Positions 46,181-55,050 of a stretch of DNA of 64,000 nucleotides are shown here, one piece after another; position 1 is the stretch's first letter, and every line of letters begins with the position of its first letter. A program made the translations under genes and the position numbers. The stretch lies in contig NZ_WACR01000001.1 of NCBI RefSeq assembly GCF_008806325.1, positions 396,410-460,409 on the forward strand, read 5' to 3'. The notes beneath the pieces were generated by a model, which did not search any database, was not told the origin of the DNA, and worked only from the letters and a program-made list of their open reading frames with translations. Source of the DNA: Salibacter halophilus (GTDB taxonomy: Bacteria; Bacteroidota; Bacteroidia; Flavobacteriales_G; Salibacteraceae).

Positions 46181-47323
46181 TTATTCAGCTAGCAAGCCTC
46201 GGCTGATTACGACTTTCTGAATTTCAGAAGTTCCTTCGTAAATCTGAGTAATTTTCGCATCACGCATTAAACGTTCAACATGGTACTCTTTTACAAAACC
46301 GTAACCACCGTGGATCTGAACAGCTTCTGTTGTTGCGTCCATCGCAGTTTTTGAAGCGTAAAGTTTCGCCATAGCACTGGCGTGACCAATTGGCTTACCT
46401 TCATCTTTCAATGAAGCTGCCTTTAAGCAAAGCAAGCGTGAAGCTTCAATTTCAGTCGCCATATCAGCGAGTTTGAAAGCGATCGCCTGGTGTTTGTGTA
46501 TTTCTTTTCCAAACGCTTTGCGCTCTTTTGAATATGCTGTGGCCAATTCTAAAGCTCCGGCAGCTATACCGAGCGCTTGAGAAGCAATTCCGATTCTACC
46601 ACCTTCAAGTGTTTTCATCGCGAATTTGAATCCGAAACCGTCTTCTCCAATTCTATTTTCTTTTGGGACCTTAACATCGTTGAAGATCAAAGTATGCGTA
46701 TCGCTACTGCGAATTCCCATTTTATTTTCCTTTGCTCCAACAACAAAACCGTCCATGTCACGCTCTACGATAAACGCGTTGATTCCTTTGTGTCCTTTTT
46801 CAACATCAGTTTGAGCGATTACGAGATAAACGCTAGCACTTCCACCGTTTGTGATCCAGTTTTTAGTACCGTTTAGCACGTAGTGATCACCTTCATCGAT
46901 TGCGGTTGTACGCTGTGATGTTGCATCAGATCCTGCTTCCGGTTCTGAAAGACAAAACGCTCCAATTTTCTCACCTTTAGCGAGCGGAACTAAATATTTT
47001 TGCTTTTGTTCCTCAGTTCCGAACTTCTCGAGTCCCCAGCAAACCAAAGAGTTGTTTACTGACATACATACCGATACAGAAGAATCAATTTTACTGATCT
47101 CCTCCATTGCCAACACATAGGAAACAGTATCCATTCCGCTTCCTCCGTACTTTGGGTCTGTCATCATTCCCATGAAACCCAATTCTGCCAGCTGCTTGAT
47201 TTCTTCCTTCGCAAATTCCTGCTTTTCATCACGCTCGATAGCGCCCGGTTTCAGTACATTTTGCGCAAAATCACGCGCAGCTGCTTTCACTGCCTGTTGT
47301 TCTTCTGTTAATTGAAAATCCAT
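46181..47323 (-). CDS. Acyl-CoA dehydrogenase (short-chain type)
   Basis: 380 residues, the normal three-domain fold. FAD-binding segments are FCLSEPEAGSDA and WITNGG. The catalytic base is the Glu in IYEGTSEIQKVVISR at the C-terminus, as in short-chain (butyryl-CoA) dehydrogenases. It performs the first step of beta-oxidation and passes electrons to an electron-transfer flavoprotein. It is a single gene with its own terminator. Substrate chain length is not resolved by sequence. Confidence 0.93.
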   Translation of the reverse strand: MDFQLTEEQQAVKAAARDFAQNVLKPGAIERDEKQEFAKEEIKQLAELGFMGMMTDPKYGGSGMDTVSYVLAMEEISKIDSSVSVCMSVNNSLVCWGLEKFGTEEQKQKYLVPLAKGEKIGAFCLSEPEAGSDATSQRTTAIDEGDHYVLNGTKNWITNGGSASVYLVIAQTDVEKGHKGINAFIVERDMDGFVVGAKENKMGIRSSDTHTLIFNDVKVPKENRIGEDGFGFKFAMKTLEGGRIGIASQALGIAAGALELATAYSKERKAFGKEIHKHQAIAFKLADMATEIEASRLLCLKAASLKDEGKPIGHASAMAKLYASKTAMDATTEAVQIHGGYGFVKEYHVERLMRDAKITQIYEGTSEIQKVVISRGLLAE

Positions 47324-47398
47324 TTTATTAAAATTTCGTCATTTTATGGGTTCGCGAATATAGTTTATCTGCCTTAATTTCGCTAACTTAACACCGTT

Positions 47399-48466
47399 AT
47401 GATGGAAAACAATAAAACTCAACTTAATGTTTTAGGAGTGATGTCAGGAACTTCACTCGATGGACTGGATCTGGCTTTGGTGCAATTCAATGGATCTGAC
47501 CACGAAGTACTTTTCACAAAATTTATATCCTACTCTAAGCAACAGCAAAACTGGCTCAAAAGCCTTTACGATGCTAAAGGTGACAGATTACAGCACGCAC
47601 ATTTAGAATATGGAAAGTTTTTGGGAGAAACGGTGAAAAAGCTCATCAAGGAAGAAAAACTGGATGTAGATTTAATTGCATCGCACGGACACACAATTTT
47701 TCATGAACCACGGAAAGGATTTACTTTTCAATTAGGCCAGGGGCAGGCAATTGCTCAGGAGGCTTCGGTCAGAACCGTGGCCGACTTCCGTACGCAGGAC
47801 GTACTTCTTGGAGGTGAAGGAGCTCCGCTTGTGCCTATTGGTGATGAATTGCTCTACAAGAAATATGACGCTTGCTTAAACATGGGCGGAATTTCGAATA
47901 TTTCATTCAATGACGGGAAAAAGAGAAGGGCCTTTGATATTTCACCCTGTAATTATCTCATCAACCGATTTGCAAGAGAACTCGGTCAGGATTACGATGA
48001 AAACGGAGACATAGCCAGGAACAACGAGCCTATTTCGGATCTGACCGATAGACTGAATTCACTGGAGATTTACAGAGACAAGTCTAATCCATCGTGGAGC
48101 ACAGAATTGATAATGAGAGCTATTGAACCTCTTTTAATGCCTTTCATGACGCAGGAAGAAAAACTCATTTCTACATTTACGCATCATGCAGCGCAAAAAA
48201 TTGCCGAAACTCTCAACTCGATCAAAAAAAACGGAGAGGTACTGCTCACTGGTGGCGGAACTTACAACAAATACCTCATCGAATTAATTAAAGAACAAAC
48301 CGATTGGAAACTCGTAATCCCTGACAAAGAACTCATCGACTTCAAAGAAGCAATAGTTTTTGGCTTGATGGGGTATTTACGAGTAAATAATGAGATCAAC
48401 GTTTATGCATCAGCAACAGGAGCCAAAAAAGACCACATTACGGGAGTTATTTATGATGAAGCATAA
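47399..48466 (+). CDS. anmK: Anhydro-N-acetylmuramic acid kinase
   Basis: 355 residues. The ATP/sugar-kinase motif GVMSGTSLDGLDLALVQF is at the N-terminus, followed by SHGHTIFHEP, DFRTQDVLLGGEGAPLVP and LTGGGTYNKYL. The enzyme phosphorylates and opens 1,6-anhydroMurNAc during peptidoglycan recycling. It starts with two ATG codons in a row (47399 and 47402). A long repeat-rich spacer follows. Confidence 0.94.
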   Translation: MMENNKTQLNVLGVMSGTSLDGLDLALVQFNGSDHEVLFTKFISYSKQQQNWLKSLYDAKGDRLQHAHLEYGKFLGETVKKLIKEEKLDVDLIASHGHTIFHEPRKGFTFQLGQGQAIAQEASVRTVADFRTQDVLLGGEGAPLVPIGDELLYKKYDACLNMGGISNISFNDGKKRRAFDISPCNYLINRFARELGQDYDENGDIARNNEPISDLTDRLNSLEIYRDKSNPSWSTELIMRAIEPLLMPFMTQEEKLISTFTHHAAQKIAETLNSIKKNGEVLLTGGGTYNKYLIELIKEQTDWKLVIPDKELIDFKEAIVFGLMGYLRVNNEINVYASATGAKKDHITGVIYDEA

Positions 48467-49587
48467 GAGCTGGTTTTGAGCTGTTTGATTAAATGCTAAT
48501 CTTGCTAGTGTTTATGTAAACCATTAAGAAATTAAACTTCATTAAGATGCAGGTCGAGTTTTAAGGCCAAGTTCGAGGGTAAAATGCTCAAATTCTTACT
48601 ATCCGTATTTTATTCTTACATTACATAAAATCTGAACTACATGGAAATCACTCAATCCTTGAGACGAGAATCTAATCCAGACTTACCCCACTAATCAAAC
48701 AACGAGCTTTTTCGGCCTCGGAGACTGACGCGTAGAATTTCAGAAAAAGGAAGCGTACATTTTTGCTGTGCCTGAGCTCAGCCTTCGGATTTTTCCTAAA
48801 GAAAAATGCGCTAAAGGCGTTTGCGAGTTCAGTATAAATAGTGTTAGAAAAACTTAGTAGCTGATTTTTCAGCTACTTAGTGACTCTTACATCCACGCAC
48901 TTGCTGCGGGACGATCGACTGCTAGAAATTCGAGCAAAGTCTCCGTCAGCCTTGATTTTTTCTATCTTTTTTATCAAGAAAAAAGATTAAATAAACTTCA
49001 AAAATGCTTTTCAAAGTTTACTATAGCTCCTAACCACAGCTAAAACATCAAGACTTCGGATTTATGAACCATTAAAAAAATAAGTTTCATTAAGATGCAG
49101 GTCGAGTTTTAAGGACAAAGTCGAGAGTAATAGTTGGTTAGCGATTGTCTTTTGCCAGTAACGCTGCGGACGCTGCGAAACCGCAGTGCTCGCTGCGTTA
49201 TTCAGCAAAGCTAGCATCAATTCTTCTCCGCGCACGCAGCGATACTAGCAGAGCAAACATCAAAACTTAATGACCCTGAACTTCTAAATTGTTCAAAACC
49301 GTGAGCGACAGCGAACACGCTGCGACCTCCGCGTTATCTCAGCAGAGCTAACATCAAAACCTCGTTGCGTGCGCTGCGTTACAAACACCACCCCCCAACT
49401 CCAAACCCTTAACACCTTAAACATTAAGCAATCCTAAAACCACCATTAGAACTTCCCTCAACCTCAGCCTTAACCTCAACCTCCCAACTCATCACTCATA
49501 ACCCATAACTCATAACTTCCTCACTCTCGACCTCGACCTTATCTCTAAACTTTAAACCATTAAACTCAAACAATAAACCCTAATTAT
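48467..49587. repeat. Repeat-rich non-coding spacer, 1.1 kb
   Basis: No credible gene. It holds: a ~70-bp element twice (48511-48582 and 49061-49130, both containing TTAAGATGCAGGTCGAGTTT); a G+C-rich block (about 49150-49385) with repeated CGCTGCG words and units like CAGCAGAGCTAACATCAAAA that recur at 52500-52630; a module with CCTTAACACC...ATTAGAACTTCC (about 49408-49460); and pyrimidine-rich strings of CTCAAC/CTTAAC hexamers and CTCATAAC words (49440-49550). The same modules recur in later spacers. Confidence 0.8.
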
Positions 49588-49595
49588 TACATTTG
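49588..49595 (+). promoter_or_regulatory. -7 promoter element of the amino-acid dehydrogenase gene
   Basis: TACATTTG matches TAnnTTTG at the end of the repeat-rich spacer, 42 nt before the ATG. Confidence 0.55.
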
Positions 49596-49637
49596 CCAGC
49601 GAATTTGAAAGATTAACATCATTATAAATTTCTTGAA

Positions 49638-50867
49638 ATGAAGGAACTACTCGACAAGTTCGAAAACAAAGATCCCGAAATCGTATTTGAATGGTCCGAT
49701 TCTGAAACTGACGCAAAAGGCTGGGTTGTAATCAACTCACTGCGCGGTGGAGCTGCAGGTGGCGGTACACGTATGAGAAAAGGGCTCGATAAAAGAGAAG
49801 TTGAATCACTTGCCAAAACAATGGAAGTGAAATTTACCGTTTCCGGACCTCCAATTGGTGGTGCAAAATCAGGTATCAACTTCGATCCAAACGACCCTCG
49901 AAAAGAAGGTGTATTGAGAAGATGGTACAAAGCTGTTCGACCTCTACTAAAAAACTACTACGGAACAGGAGGAGATCTCAATGTTGACGAAATTCACGAA
50001 GTAATTCCTATGACTGAAGATGAGGGAATATGGCATCCTCAGGAAGGTGTTTTCATGGGGCACTACCAGCCTAATGAAGCACAAAAAATTAAAAAAATAA
50101 GCCAGTTGCGTAACGGAGTAATCAAAGTGATTGAAGACCCAAAATTCAGTCCTGATGTTGAACGCAAATTTGTTGTGGCTGATATGATTACCGGTTACGG
50201 AGTAGCAGAATCTGTTCGTCACTATTACAGCACCTATCACAACAATGACCTAAAAGGCAAAAAAGTAATTGTTCAGGGATGGGGTAATGTTGGAGCTGCA
50301 GGTGCTTACTACCTCGCTAAAGAAGGAGCCAAAATCGTTGGTATTATTGACCGCGTAGGCGGACTAATCAACAAAGACGGTTTTTCTTTCGAAGAAATTA
50401 AAGACCTCTTCCTCAAAAAAGACGGTAACAAACTCGTTGCCGATAACATGATGAGTTTTGACGAGGTAAATGAAAAGATTTGGTCTGTACCGGCTGATAT
50501 TTTCATTCCTTGCGCAGCTTCCAGACTCATAACCCGTGATCAAATCGACCAAATGATCGAAAATGGAATGGAAGTCATTTCTTCAGGTGCGAATGTTCCA
50601 TTTGCTGATTCTGAGATATTCTTTGGTCCGATCGCGGATTATACCGATAAACAAATTAGCGTTATTCCAGACTTCATCTCAAATTGCGGAATGGCACGTG
50701 TTTTTGGCTATTTAATGCAGGATGACGTTGCAATGACTGATGAAGCTATTTTCAGCGATACCTCGGTAACAATTGAAAAAGCTATTAAAGCAGCTCACTC
50801 AACGAATAGCGACACAAAAAATATCGCAAAAACAGCGTTTGAAATTGCGCTTAAAAAGTTAGTTTAG
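49638..50867 (+). CDS. Glu/Leu/Phe/Val family amino-acid dehydrogenase
   Basis: 409 residues. The substrate domain has PPIGGAKSGINFDP with the likely catalytic-region Lys, and the cofactor domain has the Rossmann motif VQGWGNVGAAGAYYLA near residue 213. The family oxidatively deaminates amino acids with NAD(P)+. The segment GTGGDLNVDEIHEV replaces the more usual APDVGT-like motif, so the substrate may not be glutamate. Many Bacteroidota genomes carry this divergent form. Monocistronic. Confidence 0.87.
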   Translation: MKELLDKFENKDPEIVFEWSDSETDAKGWVVINSLRGGAAGGGTRMRKGLDKREVESLAKTMEVKFTVSGPPIGGAKSGINFDPNDPRKEGVLRRWYKAVRPLLKNYYGTGGDLNVDEIHEVIPMTEDEGIWHPQEGVFMGHYQPNEAQKIKKISQLRNGVIKVIEDPKFSPDVERKFVVADMITGYGVAESVRHYYSTYHNNDLKGKKVIVQGWGNVGAAGAYYLAKEGAKIVGIIDRVGGLINKDGFSFEEIKDLFLKKDGNKLVADNMMSFDEVNEKIWSVPADIFIPCAASRLITRDQIDQMIENGMEVISSGANVPFADSEIFFGPIADYTDKQISVIPDFISNCGMARVFGYLMQDDVAMTDEAIFSDTSVTIEKAIKAAHSTNSDTKNIAKTAFEIALKKLV

Positions 50868-50928
50868 CGCCAAATTAAAAAATGCCCCCGGTAAGGAGCA
50901 CACTTGTTAAACACTCAATTTTTTTGCC

Positions 50929-52371
50929 ATGTATTTATTAATGGTTGTCATTTTTGTTTTTGGGTATCTTGGAATTGCCCTTGAACATAACATTAAAGTT
51001 GATAAAGCAGCATCTGCGCTTCTTACCGGGGTTCTTACCTGGACAATATTCGTTTTCGGAGCCAGTGATGTACTCAATGTTGATTACTCCTGGTCGATAT
51101 CTGAATTCATTGCAAATTCGGGCGAATACGTAAAAGGACTTAAAAACTACGCTCTGGGACTTTCCGAATCATCAATCGGAGCTGATGAAAATGTAAAAAG
51201 TCTCACCAATCACTTCATTATCCACGAACTCGAGCACCATCTCATCGAGATTTCTGAGATTCTATTTTTCCTCATAGGTGCTATGACAATCGTAGAAGTC
51301 ATTGATGTTCACGGTGGTTTTAGCGTTATAACAGACAGAATAAAAACGACTAAGAAGGTAAAACTCATTTGGATTTTGAGTATCCTGACCTTCTTCTTTT
51401 CAGCCGCGCTCGACAACCTCACTACAGCCATTGTAATGGCTGCACTACTGAAAAAACTCATTGCTGATAAAAAAGACCTTTGGCTTTTTGCCGGAGTTAT
51501 TATCATCGCTGCTAACGCGGGGGGTGCATGGTCTCCGATTGGTGATGTAACTACTATTATGCTTTGGATTGGCGGTCAGATCACAGCCGGAAATATCATC
51601 GCAACGCTTATTCTTCCCTCTCTCGTAACTCTCCTTGTACCGCTTATCATACTTTCTTTTACGATGAAAGGGAACATTAGGCGGCCTGATGAAACCCGCG
51701 GAGTAGACAAGGATCTGACCACTACCGGGGAGAGAAACCTCGTTTTCATTTTAGGTGTAGCGTGTCTATTACAGGTTCCGGTTTTTAAAACCGTTACTCA
51801 CATGCCTCCATTCATGGGTGTTTTGCTTGGTTTGGGAATATTATGGCTGGTTACAGAAATCCTTCACAAGAATAAATCGCACAAGGACAAAACTCAGTTA
51901 TCAGTAGTGAATACATTGAGGAAAATTGACACTCCAAGTGTTTTATTCTTCCTCGGTATTCTGGTTGCTGTAGCCAGTTTGCAAAGTGCCGGTCACCTGA
52001 TCGACCTTGCCGGAATTCTGGAATCCAGTGTTGGTAATCTTTATATTATCAATATCATAATTGGTCTACTATCTTCAATTGTGGATAACGTTCCACTCGT
52101 AGCTGCTGCAATGGGTATGTATGAAATAGGACCTGAAGTAGCCGGAATATCTTACCCTGTGGATCACGTATTTTGGGAATTCCTAGCATACTGTGCCGGA
52201 ACAGGTGGAAGCTGTCTCATCATTGGTAGTGCTGCCGGAGTTGCCGTTATGGGTATCCTGAAAATCGACTTTGTTTGGTACCTCCGCAAAATCAGCCTCC
52301 TCGCATTAGTTGGCTACCTTGCCGGAGCAGGAGTATTCTACATCCTCGCACAAACGTTTTTCATTCATTGA
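50929..52371 (+). CDS. nhaD: NhaD-type Na+/H+ antiporter
   Basis: 480 residues with about 12-13 hydrophobic segments. Signatures of the NhaD ion-transporter family are visible: SAALDNLTTAIVMAALL, ANAGGAWSPIGDVTTIMLW and SSIVDNVPLVAAAMGMYE. It exports Na+ or Li+ in exchange for protons, fitting a marine or salt-exposed lifestyle. The extra soluble-looking segment after the first helix (about residues 60-100) contains histidines (EHHLIE) and could sense pH, but that is inference. Confidence 0.92.
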   Translation: MYLLMVVIFVFGYLGIALEHNIKVDKAASALLTGVLTWTIFVFGASDVLNVDYSWSISEFIANSGEYVKGLKNYALGLSESSIGADENVKSLTNHFIIHELEHHLIEISEILFFLIGAMTIVEVIDVHGGFSVITDRIKTTKKVKLIWILSILTFFFSAALDNLTTAIVMAALLKKLIADKKDLWLFAGVIIIAANAGGAWSPIGDVTTIMLWIGGQITAGNIIATLILPSLVTLLVPLIILSFTMKGNIRRPDETRGVDKDLTTTGERNLVFILGVACLLQVPVFKTVTHMPPFMGVLLGLGILWLVTEILHKNKSHKDKTQLSVVNTLRKIDTPSVLFFLGILVAVASLQSAGHLIDLAGILESSVGNLYIINIIIGLLSSIVDNVPLVAAAMGMYEIGPEVAGISYPVDHVFWEFLAYCAGTGGSCLIIGSAAGVAVMGILKIDFVWYLRKISLLALVGYLAGAGVFYILAQTFFIH

Positions 52372-53104
52372 TAAAAGAGGCTCTCATCAGCATAACTTTA
52401 GTATTATAGTTAGTCGTTGACAATCAGATTACCGATAATGCTAATAAGCCATGAAGTAATTTTGTATTCTCCGTGAGCATTTTGTCTACTTCGCGACCTT
52501 AGTGATACCAGCAGAAATAACATCAAAACTTAACGACCCTGAACTTCTTAATGGTTTAAAAACAATGAGCGCCAGCGAACCTGCTGCGACCTCCGCGTTT
52601 TCAGCAGAGCTGACATCAAAAAAGCTCCGCGCTCGCTGCGTTGCTACTCTTTTAAACTCTAACCTCACCCAACTCATCACTCATAACCCATAATTCATAA
52701 TTCCCAACCTCCAAACCTTAGTAAATCTTAGCCTTTGGCCCCAGCCAAAGCTTAGATGAACTTAGACCCTCGTGACGCAAGGAACGGGGCCCTTAACACC
52801 TTAACCATCAAGCAATCCCAATACATTATTAGAACTTCTCTCCTCCTAAACCTTAACCTCAGCCTCAACCTTGACCTCGACCTTAAACCTCACTATAAAC
52901 TCAACACTCACCTAACTCCTAATCCATAACTCCAAACTATCAAACTCCCCAACACCAAACCCTTACACCTCAGCCTTGACCTCGACCTCCCAACTCATCA
53001 TTCATCATTCAAAACTCATAATTCATAACACTCTCATTACTCTTTTCAACACCCCACTGTGATTTAATTTTCTCAACACACTAACCAGCTCCGCCAACCG
53101 TTCT
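52372..53104. repeat. Repeat-rich non-coding spacer, 0.7 kb
   Basis: No credible gene. It contains: a ~150-bp block (about 52490-52650) related to 49260-49385 (shared AACGACCCTGAACTTCTT-like and CTGCGACCTCCGCGTT words); stem-loop copy B; a module CCTTAACACCTTAACCATCA...ATTAGAACTTCT (52790-52850); and CTCAACC/CTTAACC and CTCATAA strings to about 53030. Confidence 0.8.
52717..52790. repeat. Stem-loop intergenic repeat, copy B
   Basis: CTTAGTAAATCTTAG, then hairpin CTTTGGC-CCCA-GCCAAAG (52733-52750), then CTTAGATGAACTTAGA and CCTCGTGACGCAAGGAACGG. It is nearly identical to copy A and is followed by the CCTTAACACC module. Confidence 0.9.
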
Positions 53105-53112
53105 TAAATTTG
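53105..53112 (+). promoter_or_regulatory. -7 promoter element of the exbB operon
   Basis: TAAATTTG matches TAnnTTTG. It overlaps an in-frame TTG at 53110, so translation must begin downstream; this supports the ATG at 53131. Confidence 0.6.
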
Positions 53113-53130
53113 AGCCAAATATTGAGCGAA

Positions 53131-53826
53131 ATGAATTTTATCATCAGTCAAATTTCAACCGGAGCAGACACAGCTTCTGCCGCAGCATCAGAAACAACAG
53201 AAGGTACCCTGAGCATTCTCGAACTCATCGCAGGTGGAGGATGGTACATAATGGGACCCCTCGGTATATTGTCTGTAATTGCTGTTTACATTTTCATTGA
53301 ACGATTCAGAGCCATTAACCAGGTTGTGAAATCGAGCACCTCGTTCATGGAACAGGTTCGGACCAATGTTCTCAATGGAAATCTCGAAGAAGCAAAAGGA
53401 GCTTGTCGTAACGACAACTCTCCGTATTCGCGAATGATCGAAAAAGGAATTAACCGAATTGGAAAACCGATGCCAGATATTGCAATGGCAATTGAAAGTG
53501 AAGGAAAGCTCGAAGTAACAAAGCTGGAACAATCGCTTAGTACAGAAGCAACAATCGCTGGTGCTGCACCAATGATCGGGTTTCTAGGTACTGTAATCGG
53601 GATGATAAATACTTTCCACGAAATGTACTCTTCAGGAAACAGTGTTGAACTGGATCAATTATCTGGTGGTATTATGCAGGCGATGGTTACTACTGCAGCC
53701 GGACTCGTAATCGGGATTATCGCTTACCTGGCTTACAATATCCTCATTTCACGTTTGGATAAAGTAACTTTTAAAATGGACGAGCTCACAGTGAAATTCA
53801 CTGATATGCTTCAAGAACCCGCTTAA
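53131..53826 (+). CDS. exbB: ExbB/TolQ/MotA-family proton channel
   Basis: 231 residues from the ATG at 53131. Three membrane helices are seen: near residue 40 (WYIMGPLGILSVIAVYIFIE), near 150 (ATIAGAAPMIGFLGTVIGMI) and near 190 (VTTAAGLVIGIIAYLAYNIL). The segment GFLGTVIGMINTFHEM is the family hallmark. With ExbD and a TonB-like protein encoded next it forms a proton-motive-force-driven energy transducer for outer-membrane transport. ExbB-ExbD-TonB are spaced by 1-2 nt. Confidence 0.92.
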   Translation: MNFIISQISTGADTASAAASETTEGTLSILELIAGGGWYIMGPLGILSVIAVYIFIERFRAINQVVKSSTSFMEQVRTNVLNGNLEEAKGACRNDNSPYSRMIEKGINRIGKPMPDIAMAIESEGKLEVTKLEQSLSTEATIAGAAPMIGFLGTVIGMINTFHEMYSSGNSVELDQLSGGIMQAMVTTAAGLVIGIIAYLAYNILISRLDKVTFKMDELTVKFTDMLQEPA

Positions 53827-53828
53827 TT

Positions 53829-54221
53829 ATGGCTATAAAATCCAGAAATAAAGTCAGCACAGCGTTCAACATGTCGTCCATGACCGACATCGTTTTCCTG
53901 TTGCTCATTTTCTTCCTCATCGCTTCAACGATGATCAGCCCAAACGGGATGAAGGTGCTCTTGCCAAAAAGTTCACAGCGAACAACTGGTAAACAAAACA
54001 TCTCTGTTACGGTAACAGAAGATCACAAATACTACATCAATACTGATCTCGTTAAAAAAGAACAGCTCGAGCCACGCTTAAAAGCGAGATTGAGTGCTGA
54101 AGAAAAACCGGGGATAATACTCAGAGCCGATGAAGCGGTTGATGTAAAAAGCGTTGTTTACGTGATGGATATCGCCCAGCGAAACAAATACGAGGTTGTC
54201 CTCGCTACTCGAGGCAAATAA
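53829..54221 (+). CDS. exbD: ExbD/TolR-family biopolymer transport protein
   Basis: 130 residues: a single N-terminal membrane helix (MTDIVFLLLIFFLIASTM) with the conserved Asp that senses the proton path (Asp in SSMTDIVF), and a periplasmic domain (ISVTVTEDHKYYINTDLV; PGIILRADEAVDVKSVVYVM). It is the partner of the ExbB channel encoded 2 nt upstream. Complete and normal in length. Confidence 0.93.
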   Translation: MAIKSRNKVSTAFNMSSMTDIVFLLLIFFLIASTMISPNGMKVLLPKSSQRTTGKQNISVTVTEDHKYYINTDLVKKEQLEPRLKARLSAEEKPGIILRADEAVDVKSVVYVMDIAQRNKYEVVLATRGK

Positions 54222-54222
54222 C

Positions 54223-55050
54223 ATGCAGGTTTGGGAAAATAAATACAAAAGAGAGGGACTGGTCGGAACCATTATCGTCCACGTGGCCTTGTTGTTGATC
54301 TTTATTTTTGCCGGACTCGAATATCCTATCCCCAAACCCGAGCAGGGAATTAAAGTAAACTTTGGTACTACCGAAACAGGTAGCGGAGATACACAGCCAG
54401 AAAACGTAGGCCAATCGCAACAAGTCAATGAACAACCGGTTCAGGAGGAGACTACCCAACCTGAACCACAACCTGAGACGAATCCGGTTGAAGAAGAAGT
54501 TGTGACGCAAGACAATACCGAAACGATCGAAGTACCGGAAGAAACTGAGGAACAAACCACAGAGACTGAAGAACCAACCGAGACTGAAGAAACCGAGGAA
54601 ACTCAGGAACCGGTTGAAGAAGAACCCGAAATCAGCGAAGAACTCAACAGCGCGCTCGATAAATTCAAAAATGCTAAAGAAAATAGCGGTGGATCTGAAG
54701 GTGACGATGATAACGCTGTTGGCGATAAAGGTCAGATTGATGGAACTGACGGTGAAGCCTACTCCGGTGGAGGTGGCGGAAACGGGAACTACTCACTCGG
54801 TAATCGCAAGGCTCTGACCAAGCCAAAGCCAATATATGATTGCAACGAAAACGGTAAAGTTGTAATTGACATCAAAGTAGATCGCAACGGAAACACGGTC
54901 GATGCTGATGTTGGAAAAGGAACGACAAACTCTGCCGATTGCCTTACGAAACGTGCAATTCAGGCAGCCTTAAAAACGAAATGGCAATCGAACCCCGATG
55001 CGCCATTTGAGCAAAGAGGTAGCATCACTTATACATTCATTCAGAGGTGA
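54223..55050 (+). CDS. TonB-like energy transducer protein
   Basis: 275 residues from the ATG at 54223 (1 nt after exbD); an in-frame TTG inside exbD was rejected. One N-terminal membrane helix (VGTIIVHVALLLIFIFAGLE) is followed by a long Pro/Glu/Thr-rich periplasmic spacer (about residues 45-145) and a Gly-rich stretch. The C-terminal ~70-residue domain ends KWQSNPDAPFEQRGSITYTF, resembling TonB/energy-transducer ends. The operon context makes a TonB role strong. The spacer is acidic (Glu) rather than the Pro-Lys type of classical TonB. Confidence 0.82.
   Translation: MQVWENKYKREGLVGTIIVHVALLLIFIFAGLEYPIPKPEQGIKVNFGTTETGSGDTQPENVGQSQQVNEQPVQEETTQPEPQPETNPVEEEVVTQDNTETIEVPEETEEQTTETEEPTETEETEETQEPVEEEPEISEELNSALDKFKNAKENSGGSEGDDDNAVGDKGQIDGTDGEAYSGGGGGNGNYSLGNRKALTKPKPIYDCNENGKVVIDIKVDRNGNTVDADVGKGTTNSADCLTKRAIQAALKTKWQSNPDAPFEQRGSITYTFIQR

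Noticed and set aside
52486..52693. Short ORFs on both strands in the CGCTGCG block
   Set aside because: They coincide with repeated non-coding modules and lack signal, domain or start context.
48467..53104. CRISPR array suspected in the repeat-rich spacers
   Set aside because: Repeats differ in length and order, spacers are not of constant size, and no cas gene is nearby.
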